From Vitrella brassicaformis (Eukaryota; Sar; Vitrellaceae): 64,000 bases of DNA. Position 1 is the first letter of the stretch. Every line of letters starts with the position of its first letter. Shown here in pieces: positions 10,671 to 22,749 of this stretch. The notes below the pieces were generated by a model. It was not told the DNA's origin and did not search any database. It saw only the letters and a list, made by a program, of their open reading frames with translations. The translations under genes and the position numbers were made by a program. The stretch spans positions 62,001-126,000 of the forward strand of contig CDMY01001028.1 in NCBI GenBank assembly GCA_001179505.1, in the 5' to 3' direction.

Positions 10671-11314
10671 GACGACAGACAGGCCGGCTCGTTGCCCATC
10701 GATGGATAGATGCGCGTGTGTCCGCGTGTGCAGGAGTGATACTGTCCTCATCGTGGCGGGATAGAATACATCCGCGGCTGTCGGTCGGTTAAGGATTTGA
10801 CGGGACACCTCTCCCTAAGCCCAGCAGCCTTCCCCGCCGCAACGCAACCAGGCATCTTCTCTGTCCTAATCCACGCAGAATGCATGCACAAGGTTTGCCC
10901 ATGGTCACAAAACAGTATGAAATAATATCGAAACGGGGTTTGAAGGCTGCGTGTATTAATATTACAGCGACGTCGACGTGGCTGGAGAGAGAATGACAAA
11001 GAGCCGTGTGGAGATAAAGGAAATCGACAAGTGTAGACGTCAACTTGGGATGTAGCGGTTGACTCGTCATATGCAGACACACACAGCAGGCAGGCGGGAA
11101 AAAAAGATGCTTACTCAATGACCAAGGCAGAATCAGATATACACCAATTCAGACCAATAAAAGGTGTCACTTGTGTCCTCGCTCACACAGTCACAAAGGC
11201 GTGGACACGACACCGACATCGATGAAAAACAGCATCAATCAGCACAAGTCTCTCGTGACCCACTTGACCATCAAATCCATCCCCTTCTTGTCCTGTCTCC
11301 CGCCCTCAAGACGG
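10671..11314. other. Spacer upstream of the secreted peptide and downstream of SEN1
   Basis: Contains the presumed promoter of the minus-strand secreted peptide and the 3' UTR of the minus-strand helicase gene. Frames here are short and composition is irregular; no exon is supportable. Confidence 0.5.
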
Positions 11315-14300
11315 CTACTTTGCCGCCTTCCGCTTCGGCTTCGGTATGAAGAGGCTGCCTTCCCCCCGCTTAAGCATAGGTGGTGCGGCCTGCACCTGCA
11401 TCGGGCGAAAAGAGGGGGGCTGGGGTGGGACGGGTGGTCGGGATGATGATGCAAACGCAGCAGTGGCGGGGGGCGGGTCTGGCGGTGGCGGTGGCGGTGG
11501 CTGTGGCTTTGGGCCGGGTGGTCGGCGGGGATTGGGAGCGTCGTCCGCTAGCTTCATCTCACGACGCTTGCTCGGTTTGGCACGGGAGGGAGGAGAGCCG
11601 GCGGTCGGCTGGGCAGCAGCTGCTGCTGGTGGAGCTGATGCGTCTGGTGATGCATCTGCTCTCTTCTTCCGGTCCTGTGAGGCAGGCCGTTCCCGTGGTT
11701 GCTTGCTCGAAGGCCGCAAGCTGATTGGGGACGGTCCTCTTGCCTTGTTGTCGTCCTTGTCAGCGTCACGCCTTCTCTTTGGGGACAGCTCCTCACCACT
11801 GTCCTTCTTGCGTTTCTTATCGGCCTTGGCACTCCCCTTCTTCTTGTCGCCCCGGCGGCCTCGCGACCCGTCATCGCGCTCCCTTCTTCTCGCACCATCG
11901 GCTGACGTATCGCCCAGTGAGAGGCGACCTAACGACTCTTGCACACCTTGCACACTTCGGTCCAGGGTGCCGAAAAAGGCGTCAATAGACCGACGCAGCG
12001 CCCTCTCGCCAAGCAGCACATTCCTGTCGCTGTTGTCTGCGGCGCTGGCGGCTGCGGCTGCGGGTGCAGGTGCAGGTGCGCGGTCATCGCATCTCCCCCT
12101 CCAATATCGACCAGGCTGACGCTGCGGTTGCTCTTGGTCATCGATCTTGATGTAGCCCCCATTCCCGTCGTTGAGGCCTTTTGCATAGCGCACGAGGCGC
12201 TTCCACAGCGGGTGAGTGCTCAGGGTGGGCGCATTGCCCACCACCCACAAGGCATCCCGCGCCCGAGTAATGGCAACGTTCATCCGTCGCGTGTCCGACA
12301 CAAACCCCAGCAGGTTCTGGCTGATGCCCCTGCCGCCATCCCTGTCGCTGCGGGGCGACCCAGTCTGGCTGAGTGTCCCGTCCCCGCTGCTGTCTTGCTG
12401 GCTCTGAGACGATGCGGGCTGCTGCGGGGCGTGAACCGACGCACGCACACACGAGAAGATGATTATTCGGGCCTCGCGGCCTTGTATCGAGTCGATTGTC
12501 CGAACCTCAGGCTGGCCCTCGATGAACGACCTGTCGGCGAGTAGGCGTCTGATGAGGACAACCTGCTGCTTGTAGGGGCACAGGACGACGATCGACGAGA
12601 GACTGAGTGGGTGCGGGTTGTCCTCAGAGGGGTTCTGGTGGAAATGGTTGCGGAAGAACTCCAACAACTGGCAGATAAAGAGGGCCTCCCCGCGGTTGGA
12701 CAGGGAGAGCGAGTGCTGATTTTTGCTCTCGGGGGAAGGAAGGTCGAAGAACACGAATGGGCGCAGAACGGGATGGCACGCGAGGCGAGGCCGGATGACC
12801 ACAGAGTTGTCATTGATGATCTGGTTCTGGTAGAAGCAGGCAGATGGGAAGCCGGCGATTTCCGGAGCCATCCTGTATTGCGTGCGCAGCATCGACACGG
12901 GCCAGCCCCCTTCCTGCAGCCGCTGAAAAAGACTCCGGTCGTAGGAGAGACGTTTGGCCTGACAGATACGGGCACACACACACACAAACCCAATGGACAT
13001 ACATCGAACAGGCAGATGGAATGGACAGGTGTTCGTATGCGCACCTGCTGCGACAACACGGTAGCAGGGAGCTGCTGTGGATCGCCCAGAAGGATCATGC
13101 GCGTGAGGCCCAGCCGCAATGGGATCCTTGCATGGGGAAGACAACAGATGGAGAAAGTGTCCCGAGGTGTATCGATGGTGTGCGGATGTTCACTCACAGT
13201 GTGGACAGCTCCACCGCTTGTGCGGCCTCGTCGACGATCACACTGTCAAACGGGGCAAAGTCACCTGTCAGGGACACACCCAGAAGCGGACATGGAGGAG
13301 GGTCATCCATGACCGAATGCAGAGTTCCCTCTCTTGTGTCACCCACCCAGGCACTCTGTCGCCGATCCAGAGAGGGTCGCAAAGACGATGTCGGCGCGAC
13401 GGAGGCTCTCCCGACGGCACCGCCCACGACACCCCTGCACGCGCCACTCCAACCACACAGACTGCATCATGTCGGCGGTGCCTCTTTTCACCCACCCACC
13501 TCGAGTTCGGATTCCATCTTGGCACGTATGGCTTTCTTCTCCTTGGTGAGCTCAGCCTTCTGATGCCGCAGTGTGTCCAGCTCCGCACTCTCGGGCATCA
13601 GCCTGTCAATCTCATCCAGCTGCATCTTGAGCTTCTCTAGCTGCTGAGCGTACTGGTCCCTCACACCCGACTGCGTGGCGCCCTCGGACTCACGCACACG
13701 GACCTCCAAGGAATATGATTTCAGCTCAGGCCGGGTGATTCGCTCTGGATGGCCGACACGAACTATGTTCGGGTCCCATCGGGATCCACCGGGGGTGAAG
13801 AGGCCATCCCTCAGCACGCGACACGCCACCTCATCCACTGCAGCATTGGATGGTGCGCACACGAGGATCTTCATCCTCAAAGGGGCCCGCTGTGATGCCG
13901 ATGCCGATGCTGCTGCTCCTGATGCTGAAATGGGGGAGCCGACAATGTCCCGGGTGTCCCTAGCGTCCTGCAGGATGAGTCTGCGTTCCGCCAGGACGGA
14001 TAGCAGCGCGAGCAGTGTGGCCGTCTTGCCCGTGCCGGGCGGTCCTTGAAGCAGCGACAAGCCGAGCTTCGACGTCACGGCCTCCTTCATCGCCGCAGCC
14101 TGGCACAAACCACAGACACATCAGGCATCCATACGCACTGACCCTGCCCACACCTCCGCGCACCTGTGACTCATTGAGCTTATGGTGCTTGGCCAGCTTG
14201 GGCAGCATCTCGTTCACACGTGCCACAACGGCGCCCCCGCCCTCACTCGGAGGCAGTGGAATGGCAGGTTGCTGGCCTCTCGTGGTAAGCTGGGATGGCT

Positions 14301-17300
14301 GCAGCAGCAGGGGAAACAGGGGTGAGAACTGTGAGCAGAACAAGCTCTGGAACTCGCGGATCGACGTCGTGAGCGAGCACACACTGTACGCCGCCCACAA
14401 CGACGGCGTCCCCATCTGTGCAGGGAGCCGATTCTCGCTATTCCCGCCGGCATGTGCGAGCACTCTCAGCCTCGCAAGCGTCGGGAACTTGCCCGACTCG
14501 TCCTCAGGCTTCATGAGCTGCTCATCCACCCCGCCCCAGCGGTTTGTCTCGCCCTCGCGCTCCATCTCCACCACGCCCAACAGATAACCTTCATCGGGGC
14601 CGTTGGGGAAGGCCGATAGCAGCTGGCCATGTAGGGGCCCGTTGGTGGCTGTCGGTGTGCCTTCTTGGGGCACGGGGAGTGGGAGTGCGACTGGCGCGTG
14701 CGTGTCGGACGTCTGCATTGCGTCTAGGGGTGGGGGAGGGGGAGGGGGTGCTGGCTGGGGGATGAGGACCACCAGGTCGGCGTTGTGGAAGGGGAGAGCT
14801 TTCAGCTTCTCCTGGAGGAACAAATGAACGACCGAAACAGCGGTGAGTGAGCAAAAGGTCGGTACGGACTGGTGCGTGCACCCGACTGACTGACTGACCG
14901 TCTGGTCGTTGAGCGGCTGACCAGATTGGAACCGGGCCAGGAGCCACCTGTCAGCCCTCCGACGCTCCACCACCTGACGCATGGACGAATGCAGACCAGA
15001 AAGAACGATGGCGCGGCCACGGACATTGATTTGTGTCCACTGTAGACGACCTCCCTACCTTGATGGGCCATCCCTCGAGCACTCTCTCAACGGCGCTCTG
15101 AATGATGGAGCAGCGACACTCGTCCAACACCAGAGGGCGAAAACACCTGACGTGACGACACACAGTTGGGGCATAGAAATGGGCATTCATCTAGACGAGC
15201 AGCTGTCGACTTACTCTTGGAACTCTTCGAGGCTCGCGAACTCTCTGGGCAGCTGCTTCCTCTCACCCGACAGCGGCGTGACGGCTCTCGTGTCCCTGCC
15301 TGTGGCGGCCAGCTGGAAGATGTCCCACTGCAGGATGTCAGCCAACATTCCCTCCACGCCCCTCTTGGCCATCGCCCACGCCCTCTTCTTGTCCTCAGAA
15401 CGCAATGGCACACCTAAGGCACACAGAGGCGGGGAGAGAAGCAATGACAGACGGACATGGGAACCACCTGCATGTATCAGTCAGTACACCCACCGAGTTT
15501 GACGCTCTGCTTCTCCCTCTTCCTCTTGATGATGTCCGGCACACCTGTGGACCCCACTGTGAGCCGCATCTGTTTGCCCGTGTGCTTGTCAGGCACCATC
15601 CGGCCCTCGCCAGGCATGGCGAACGCAGGCGGCGATGGCGGCCGGAAAGAACGCCGGCGGAAACCCGGCAGAGAGGGATTGAACACACGACCTGACGCCA
15701 ATGAGAAACCGATAGAACAGACATGGTGATTGGTGTGAGTGCATTTGGTCACGAGGATGGCCTCACCCTTCGGATAAGCGCCCCTCTGTTTGAAATTTGC
15801 CAGTGGTCCCGCCCCTCTCCCGGAAGCCGCGGCCATCTTCCGGCCGACCAGCTTGTTGGCCGTCTGTTTGACGCGCTTGTCGTTCTTGCTGATCCATCTT
15901 GAAGGCCCCGGGCCAGCAGGAGCAGGGGGTCCAGGGGGACGTGACCTGGCGCTTGATGCCGGGACAGCCGGGGGCACGCTGGCCGCAGCAGCTGGCTTGA
16001 GGGGTCTCGGGAAGGCCACCTCACTGGTCCTATTGACATGGTCGTCCTCGTCCATGAAGAGGTTGTCGTTTTTGCTGAGATTGAGCGCGGGAAGCACCAT
16101 GTCGCCACTGCCGCTCTTGTGCTTCTTGCGGCGCCTCTCGTCATCTCCCTTGTCGGCCGGCCGCTTCTTCTCTCGGCCTGGCGGCCGCCTGTCGTTCTCT
16201 CTCCTCTCGTCCTTTTCCTTCCTGTCGTCCTCTGCTGGTGGCCCGATGACCTCAGTGGCTGACGAGGCATCGTCTTGGCCTCTCTGCAGGAGCCTCCGTA
16301 GGTCCTGTGGCAGTGGGGAGGGCAGCAGCGTCTCGTCCGTGTAGATGGCCTTGATGGCCTCACGCAGACGCGATGAGGCCGCCCGTGCGGACAGCAGGTG
16401 GCTTGTGGCGGGGCCGACGTGGGCGTCCAGAGCGTCGATCCACTCCATGAGGGGGCCAACCCACTCCATTGGCTGGTCCCTGAGGTGCTCCATGTGGTGC
16501 CTCCGCAGGGACAGGGACAGCTCGCCCTTGTCCACCACTCCCTCTCCCTCCCCCTCGCCGTCCTGCTCGTCATCGTCCCCCGTCAGGTCAACCATGGCCT
16601 GCCGCAGGTCGGACTCGTCGTCGGGGGATGGTGACGGCTGCGGCAGGCCGCTGACGGCGACAGAGGTCCACGTGAAGAAGTCGGCCAGGAAGGGGAAGAC
16701 AATAGCGAAGAGGGCATCGATGGAGAGAGAGGGGGGAGGGGCGGCGGCCATCTGCCGGACGGAGTAGGTCCACCACTCGTGGGGGTGGTGCTTTAGGGGT
16801 GTGGTGTTGTGAGATGCGGGGCCGAGGATGTGCGGCAGGAACGACCAAATGAGATCGACCAAACCCAATAGCGTGCCCACCTGGCGAACAGCAACCATGT
16901 AGTATGCAGACAGAAGATATCTGTCTGTCTGTCTGTCTGTCTTCCTCCTTTTCTCCGTACCTCTTCTCGCGCCCGTGCGGGGTCACCATCCTGGCCCCTC
17001 TTGATTGCCGGCAGCCACCCAATCACCTTGCTCGCCCACCACAGCAACCTCGACAGCCGGACGGGCGGCCACATCGCCACGTGCACGCACTTGTTCGTCT
17101 CGCTAGCGGCCCTTTTGAGGCTGTCCTCGAGGGTGGCCTGCCTCAATTGACCACCGCTGCCGCCAAACGAAGGCCAGGCGGCCGGCACATTGCCGGACGC
17201 TATCAACCGGCTCCAGAGGTCCCTTTCAGTAGCCATGGTGTCGAGGGTATGAATGGCGTGCTCGCAGAAGCCAACCAGGAAGGACAACCGCTCGGCGGGG

Positions 17301-20300
17301 TGACATAGCAGTGGCTGACAGATGTCAGGGATGGGTGACACACAAGAGGAGCAGGTGCATGGGCTGTAACTGACCCGCCCACCGACCCACCGACCTGCAG
17401 CTGAGCGGCGTGAAGGCGATCGGTCTCGTCGCCGCATGTCCATGCCTGCCTCCCAGCCAGCACGATGACCTCGTCGCCATTCGCCGCTTCACTGCTCCCC
17501 TTGGCCTGGCTGAGGGGCACCAGCAGCTTCAGCACGTGTGTGGTGTATGAGGTGGTGCCGCTGATCAGCAAACTGGCTAATGACTCGAGAGCCGACTCGA
17601 AGAAACGCTCCTGACGACGGCAAGAAAGGGAAGGCTCCACACCTGTTTTCGGTCATGCCTGCTGCCTTGCCTTGCCTTGCTTTACTCACGCACACGCGCA
17701 CCGGGAGGTATTTCTCGCGGTGCTGCTGCAGAGCGACGACCTCCCGAGGCAGCACCGGCGGCACACCTGAGGTGGGAGTCAACACATAGACACGGCGCTG
17801 CATGTCCGTGTGTCGATCGCACCGGCTCCCTCGTCCGTCTGCACGTCAATCACCGCCCCAGGCGCCGCATATTTGCGCAGCCGCTCCACGAGCGCCCTCA
17901 CCATCAGGTCGACAGCCCGGTCCAGCACCGACAGCAGGGCCTGCGTCTCGGATGGCATGCCAGTGAGGTTGGAGAGCGGGACCCGCTGAATGAATGCTGG
18001 GACGAGCGACCAGAGGGAGGTCATGAGACCGCCCTCCTCCCACTCCTGGGGATTGGCGTGAGACGCCTTGAGGGCCACGGGGAGCAGATGGAGCAGCGGT
18101 GACAGACCTGATATGCCGATGAAGCATACAGGCAGGACGCTTCATAAGGGAAGGGTCTGTTGCTCTGCCCACCCTCCCGGCCACCCACCTTCGTTTGGTC
18201 TGCCCTGATGTACCCACCCATCCGGAATCCCCTGCCTCGCATCGCCGCCACCACTGCCACTGCTGCGAGCCCCCGCACTCGCCGACGGCCGGTCATCCCC
18301 CAGGGCAACAAAGCCGTTGGAGCGATGAACCGCCTGCTGGAAGGCTCTGGATGCCGCATAGAAGAGGGACGTGACGGCCGTCGCCCGCAGCTGACACACC
18401 GAGTCGCCCCACACATCACGACGCAACGTCAGGGGCGGCAGCGACTCGCTCTGGCCCTCAGACGCCTCCATCCCGCAGCACTGGCAGCCGGCCAACCCCG
18501 CGTGGCACACGCACACCAAGTTGGGCCGGTCACCTGGGTCAGTGGCCACCGCTGACGTGATGACCCGCTCCAGCGGAGGAAGGATCGTGCGCAGATGGAC
18601 GAGCAGCATGGGTTCAGGTTGGGGGCTTGGCGCGTAGATGTCGACCTCGGAGATTCTGTCACGGTGTGCGATGAGAGTGAGGAAGAGCACCTGGGAGAAA
18701 GTCGTGAGCGCTTGGTGGTGGGAGAGGGGGGAGGGGGAGTCCAGGTCGATGACGGCCGATGCCGAAGAGGAGGGGGACATGACGGACGAGCTGAGAGAAG
18801 CAACATGGTCCATGAGCTTGACGGACCGCGCAACAATGAGGGCGAATAGCTGCTGTGGCTGAGAGAGGCTGGAGAGGCTCTCGGCCCAGTATACCAGCAA
18901 CTGACGGACAGACGGACGGACACAAAGGGGGCATCCATGAGTCTGTGGCATTCTCTCTCACTGGCTGACCTGCATGCCCTCGATCGCCGCCCGCGCTACC
19001 GTCTGCCAGACGACCAGTTCATATGACGGCCCACCCGGGCCTGCTGCCGCTGAGTAGAGGCCCTGCCCTCCCTTCATCAGCGCCACATGGGCGATCGTCA
19101 GGGAGGCATCCACAGCGTCACATATCATCGACAAGACCTGTACGGAGGACGATCAGAGAGAACACAACAGAGGATGGAGTGGGGGAGCCTCTGTTGGTTG
19201 GTGCATCCATGGCGATCCTACTTTCTCCACAGGTCCCCCTAGCTCGTCGGCACCCTTCCTGGTGACCTCGGCTGCCATTCTTTCCATCTGCTTCAGCCAC
19301 CCGTCCCCCCCGCCCGCCTCATCCACATGATGCCCATCCATGGCGGCAGCGCCCCGCCTAGCCTCCTCCTGCAGAGCCCGGAAGGCGTGAAGCATCGCGG
19401 CCGCCAGGGCGACTGTCTCGCGGGGCACCGACGCACCCAAACCGCCCTCCCTCTCCGCCCATGACGCGCCCAGCCGCAGAAGGTTTTGAGTGGCGCTCAG
19501 ATACCACTGAGTGACGCCGATGAACGGTCTCGACAGCGTCGCGCCGCTCTCCTGCTGCTCCCCTTGGTGCGTCAGGCCGATATGACCGAGCAGCCCCAGC
19601 TCAGAGAGAGAGCTGACGGCGCGCCACCCTCTGCACTGGTCGATGGCTCGTGCCAGCGATGGCTGGGGGGGAGTCGTCTGGGGGAGGGTCGTCACAAGGC
19701 CACGCTGCAGAGTCACCAGAGCTTCGTATGCATTGGCGGCGATGCTGGCGAGCAGCCGTGGGTCTCGATCGCCATAGTCGATGGCTCTGTCGATTCCCTC
19801 ATAGGCGATGCGGCGGACAGAGGGGGACGGGTGGCACAGCAGGGAGAACCAACACGACTGGAAGAAGCTGTGGGCGCCAGACAGAGGAGCCGTCATCATC
19901 AGCAGCTCGTCCTCATTCTCGGCCCCATTGGCCGCGACGTCACGCTCGGCGGGCGCCTTCGCGAACATCTCCGCAACGGCGGTAATGACATCGTCCTTCT
20001 CCTGTTGCCACAGCGGCATGACTTGCCCTTGGCACAGATAGTAGTCGCCATAGCAGCAAGCCTCAAACACAGCCGACTCAAAGGCTGGGTTGCCTGCCCC
20101 GAGCCGCAGAGCGTTCTCCACTCTCTCCACATCCCACCGCCGCAGCTCCGCCATCCTCTCCCTGACGTCCTGCTCGTCCTCGAAGTGCTGCGTCAGCGCC
20201 CTCTCTAGCTGACGCCGGTGGTAGTGGTATGCTATGACGCAATCCCTGCAGCCGGGGAAGGTCTCGATGGCGAACCGATTGTATACCCCCCGCACGTTGG

Positions 20301-20562
20301 TTCGCAGGAAGACACAGAAGATGAAGCGGGCGGCGTCGTGACTGTGCGAGGTGTCACAGAAGGGGTGGGCAGCCGATCCAAGAGCCCTCAGTGACTCGTC
20401 GAGAGCAGTCAGCGGCCTCCCCTTCTCGGCATCCTCGAGTAGCCTCTCCAGCCCTCCGTCATCGAAGTCCAGTAGCCGGCAGAGGACAGAGCCATCGGGG
20501 AGGGCTGCATCAGTACCGTTGCCGACCCGCCCCTTGTTGAAACTCGCCGAAATGTGCTGCAT
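11315..20562 (-). CDS. SEN1: SEN1/senataxin-type SF1B RNA-DNA helicase, 2,651 aa
   Basis: Eighteen exons, phases consistent throughout: 20562-19222, 19137-18970, 18900-18189, 18107-17823, 17766-17690, 17610-17395, 17314-16961, 16880-15767, 15691-15494, 15413-15215, 15146-15059, 14973-14899, 14811-14164, 14099-13500, 13434-13347, 13264-13198, 13126-13045, 12958-11315. Residues 1-1050 are a helical, SEN1_N-like region. About 1100-1420 is acidic then basic low complexity. The helicase follows: LNESQ, Walker A GPPGTGKT (~1844), CAPSNAAVDE, a coiled-coil 1B stalk, ADIVFATLSGS, motif II VIVDEAAQA, GDPQQLPATV, LRTQYRM, VRTIDSIQGREA and VAITRARDA. The tail is Lys/Arg/Pro-rich with nuclear-localisation-like clusters. 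Members unwind R-loops and help terminate RNA polymerase II transcripts. Length matches human senataxin. The ATG at 20562 is the first after an in-frame stop. Confidence 0.92.
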
Positions 20563-21240
20563 CTCTGGCCGGCGGCTGCTGTCGTCACGTTGTCGCTGCA
20601 GGTCGCATGAAATGGTCGCTACGTGCCGCTTGGACTCCGATGTCCGCCGTCATGGTGACAATGTGGACGGATCTGCGTCACTTCCACTCCATCTATCGCG
20701 TGTAGAACAGCGGCTGTCAGATTATCACCGTCAGGATCCTCCAAGGAAGACTGTCGAAGCAGACAGAGGTCCGCCTGCTCGCAGCTCTCATCCGCGAATT
20801 GGGCTAGTGCCCAATTTGCGCCTTTAAGAAACAACACGTTCGGCAGACAAAACTTTCGATCACGATCGTACGGAAGAGAAAAGGAAAAGCGGTAGCGGTG
20901 TTGTGTTGCTTGTAGTACTACAGACACTTCAATATGTCGAGAAGCTTCGTGTTTTTTGTCATGTTTGGACCAGTAAGTATTAAACTGATGTACCCTAAAG
21001 CTTCAAGTTAGTGAACAAAGCTTGGCCGTCCCCGGTCCTCCCTGAAACCGCTCTGCTTGAAAAAGATCGCGATTGCCTCGCGCGGAGAGAATCAACGAAG
21101 AAGGGTCTCTCTGGGCGCGAACTTCTTAAAAAAGCAAGATCCGTAACGGAAGAAGCATCAACTGACTGAACAAACACACGAACGCGCCAGTTTGTGGTGG
21201 ATGGATGTTTCTCTTGTCCGTTCATCCAGCTGGTTGAGCT
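20563..21240. other. Promoter/5' region of the SEN1 gene, AT-richer
   Basis: Lies between the SEN1 start and the decayed PIF1-like fragment. A minus-strand frame at 20927-20619 is open (103 codons) but in a different frame from SEN1, with no splice that would join it in phase, so I treat it as 5' leader. Nothing else is supportable. Confidence 0.4.
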
Positions 21241-21255
21241 TGGTTTTTCTTGGGT

Positions 21256-22128
21256 GCCTTCTCGCAGGTCCCTCAGTGCCGCATCGACTTTGACGAGCTT
21301 CTGGAGCTTAAAGAAAGAGATCTCGCCGACTATTGTGCAGTGGACTTGGTAGTGGATATGCTTGCAAGACTCCTCTCTGCAAATGCGGTTACCATCGACT
21401 GTCTGCTGCTTCCCGCTCGGCGCCGCAGCGTCTTCTCGCCACTCTCGAAGTCATCGAAGATGTGCAGGAGCGAATCGATTGTTGAGCCTTCGATATTGGT
21501 AGGTGCTGCCAGACACAGCCAGTGTCGGCATTGCAGTNNNNNNNNNNNNNNNNNNNNNNNNNNNNNNNNNNNNNNNNNNNNNNNNNNNNNNNNNNNNNNN
21601 NNNNNNNNNNNNNNNNNNNNNNNNNNNNNNNNNNNNNNNNNNNNNNNNNNNNNNNNNNNNNNNNNNNNNNNNNNNNNNNNNNNNNNNNNNNNNNNNNNNN
21701 NNNNNNNNNNNNNNNNNNNNNNNNNNNNNNNNNNNNNNNNNNNNNNNNNNNNNNNNNNNNNNNNNNNNNNNNNNNNNNNNNNNNNNNNNNNNNNNNNNNN
21801 NNNNNNNNNNNNNNNNNNNNNNNNNNNNNNNNNNNNNTTGCAGTTCAGCAGAACAAGCCTTCACAGCTTTGATGACGTGTGTTTTGCCGGTGCCGCCCTC
21901 GCCGGTCCGGCAGATGCGCAATGGCGCGACGTATTTGTTGTCCCGCATGTCTTTGTAGTGGTTCAGCAAGTGGCTGCAGATGATTCGGAACGCCCGCATC
22001 TGCTCTTCGTTCAATCGGTAACGGCTCGCCCAGTGAACAGAGAAGGTCCTGTCGTCGCTCGTCTCAGGTGGCTTGAATGCGGACGCCGGCTGCGCCAGGA
22101 CCAGTGGGCAATCGTGTGAGGCTGGCAC
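21256..22128 (-). pseudogene. Decayed PIF1-like helicase fragment, possibly Helitron-derived
   Basis: On the minus strand 22128-21838 encodes a PIF1-type start of the helicase core: RLNEEQMRAFRIICSHLLNH and then Walker A GEGGTGKTHVIKAV. A run of 300 N follows, and beyond it (21537 down) the frame continues as CLAAPTNIEGSTIDSLL, the PIF1 Ia-region motif. Further down the frame hits a stop at about 21337. A shifted frame then carries TIVGEISFFKLQKLVKVDAA, i.e. motif II with Gly in place of the catalytic Asp of DEIS. Everything after motif II is missing. So: a frameshifted, catalytically dead, truncated copy. PIF1 helicases of this sort are typical of Helitron elements, but no Rep part or Helitron end is seen. 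Confidence 0.65.
21538..21837. other. Assembly gap, exactly 300 N
   Basis: The 7 bases before the gap (21531-21537) and the 7 bases after it (21838-21844) are identical, TTGCAGT. Merging them keeps the PIF1 reading frame open with the spacing expected between Walker A and the next motif, so the gap may contain no real sequence. Confidence 0.9.
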
Positions 22129-22749
22129 ATCCGTCGAGTGACCACCGTGTGTGAAGAGATTCGACTCGAAGAGAAGCTACTCAGGAGGCTTGCTTCATCT
22201 GACGTGGCGCGCTGTGGCCGATTTCATTTACCTTGTTGCGTTGCTGGTGCAGGTCATCGTTGGGCTGATCCTGGGGTCCCATTTGATCGACAAGCCGATT
22301 GACCGTCATCGAGGGCAGTCTTCGATATCCCCTTCAACAGGCACATCCAATTGCATCCAGCGATGCATTGATATACTTTGCGAAGCACGTCTTCAACAAG
22401 GGCGTGTCTTGCGTTCTTACTGCAGCCCTCTCAGTACCTGCGTGTTATCGCCACGTCTGTCTTCGAGATCTGCATGTTTTTCAAGCTCCCGCCGTTGTTG
22501 TCTGCATGTTTTTGACACTCTCGCTATTGTTGCATGCGTCGGTGTGCTTCTCGCCACCACTTTTGCTGTGCACGTCTCTGTGACGCATAATTGACCGCCA
22601 CTTCGCACGCTGCTTTCGACCCCCGCCAAATTCGCGGCCCGGGGTGCCCACACAGTGGGTGCCCCTTACTCGGAATGACGAATAAGTTGCCGTAGTAGGA
22701 GCACGGGAGCCCCGAAGGGATTGGTCCATCGCCTCCTCGTGGCGTCCCC
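22129..22749. other. Degenerate sequence between PIF1 fragment and dehydrogenase-like exon
   Basis: Minus-strand frames are short and broken. One piece around 22420-22270 reads ARHALVEDVLRKVYQCIAG and may be an eroded upstream part of the same element as the PIF1 fragment. No complete gene. The minus-strand dehydrogenase frame ends at its right border with a splice-donor-like GGGTAGGG, so a lost 3' exon may once have lain here. Confidence 0.35.

Noticed and set aside
11346-12119. Long plus-strand frame antisense to the SEN1 3' exon
   Set aside because: It mirrors Gly/Ala/Ser-rich and Arg-rich low complexity on the other strand; the minus strand has helicase motifs and phase-matched exons.
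15790-16767. Long plus-strand open frames opposite SEN1 exon 8
   Set aside because: They arise because the acidic/basic low-complexity segment is GC-rich and free of stops in several frames; no domain or splice logic supports them.
20619-20927. 103-codon minus-strand frame just upstream of SEN1
   Set aside because: Out of frame with SEN1, without a splice that joins it in phase, and not similar to the SEN1 N-terminus; treated as 5' leader.
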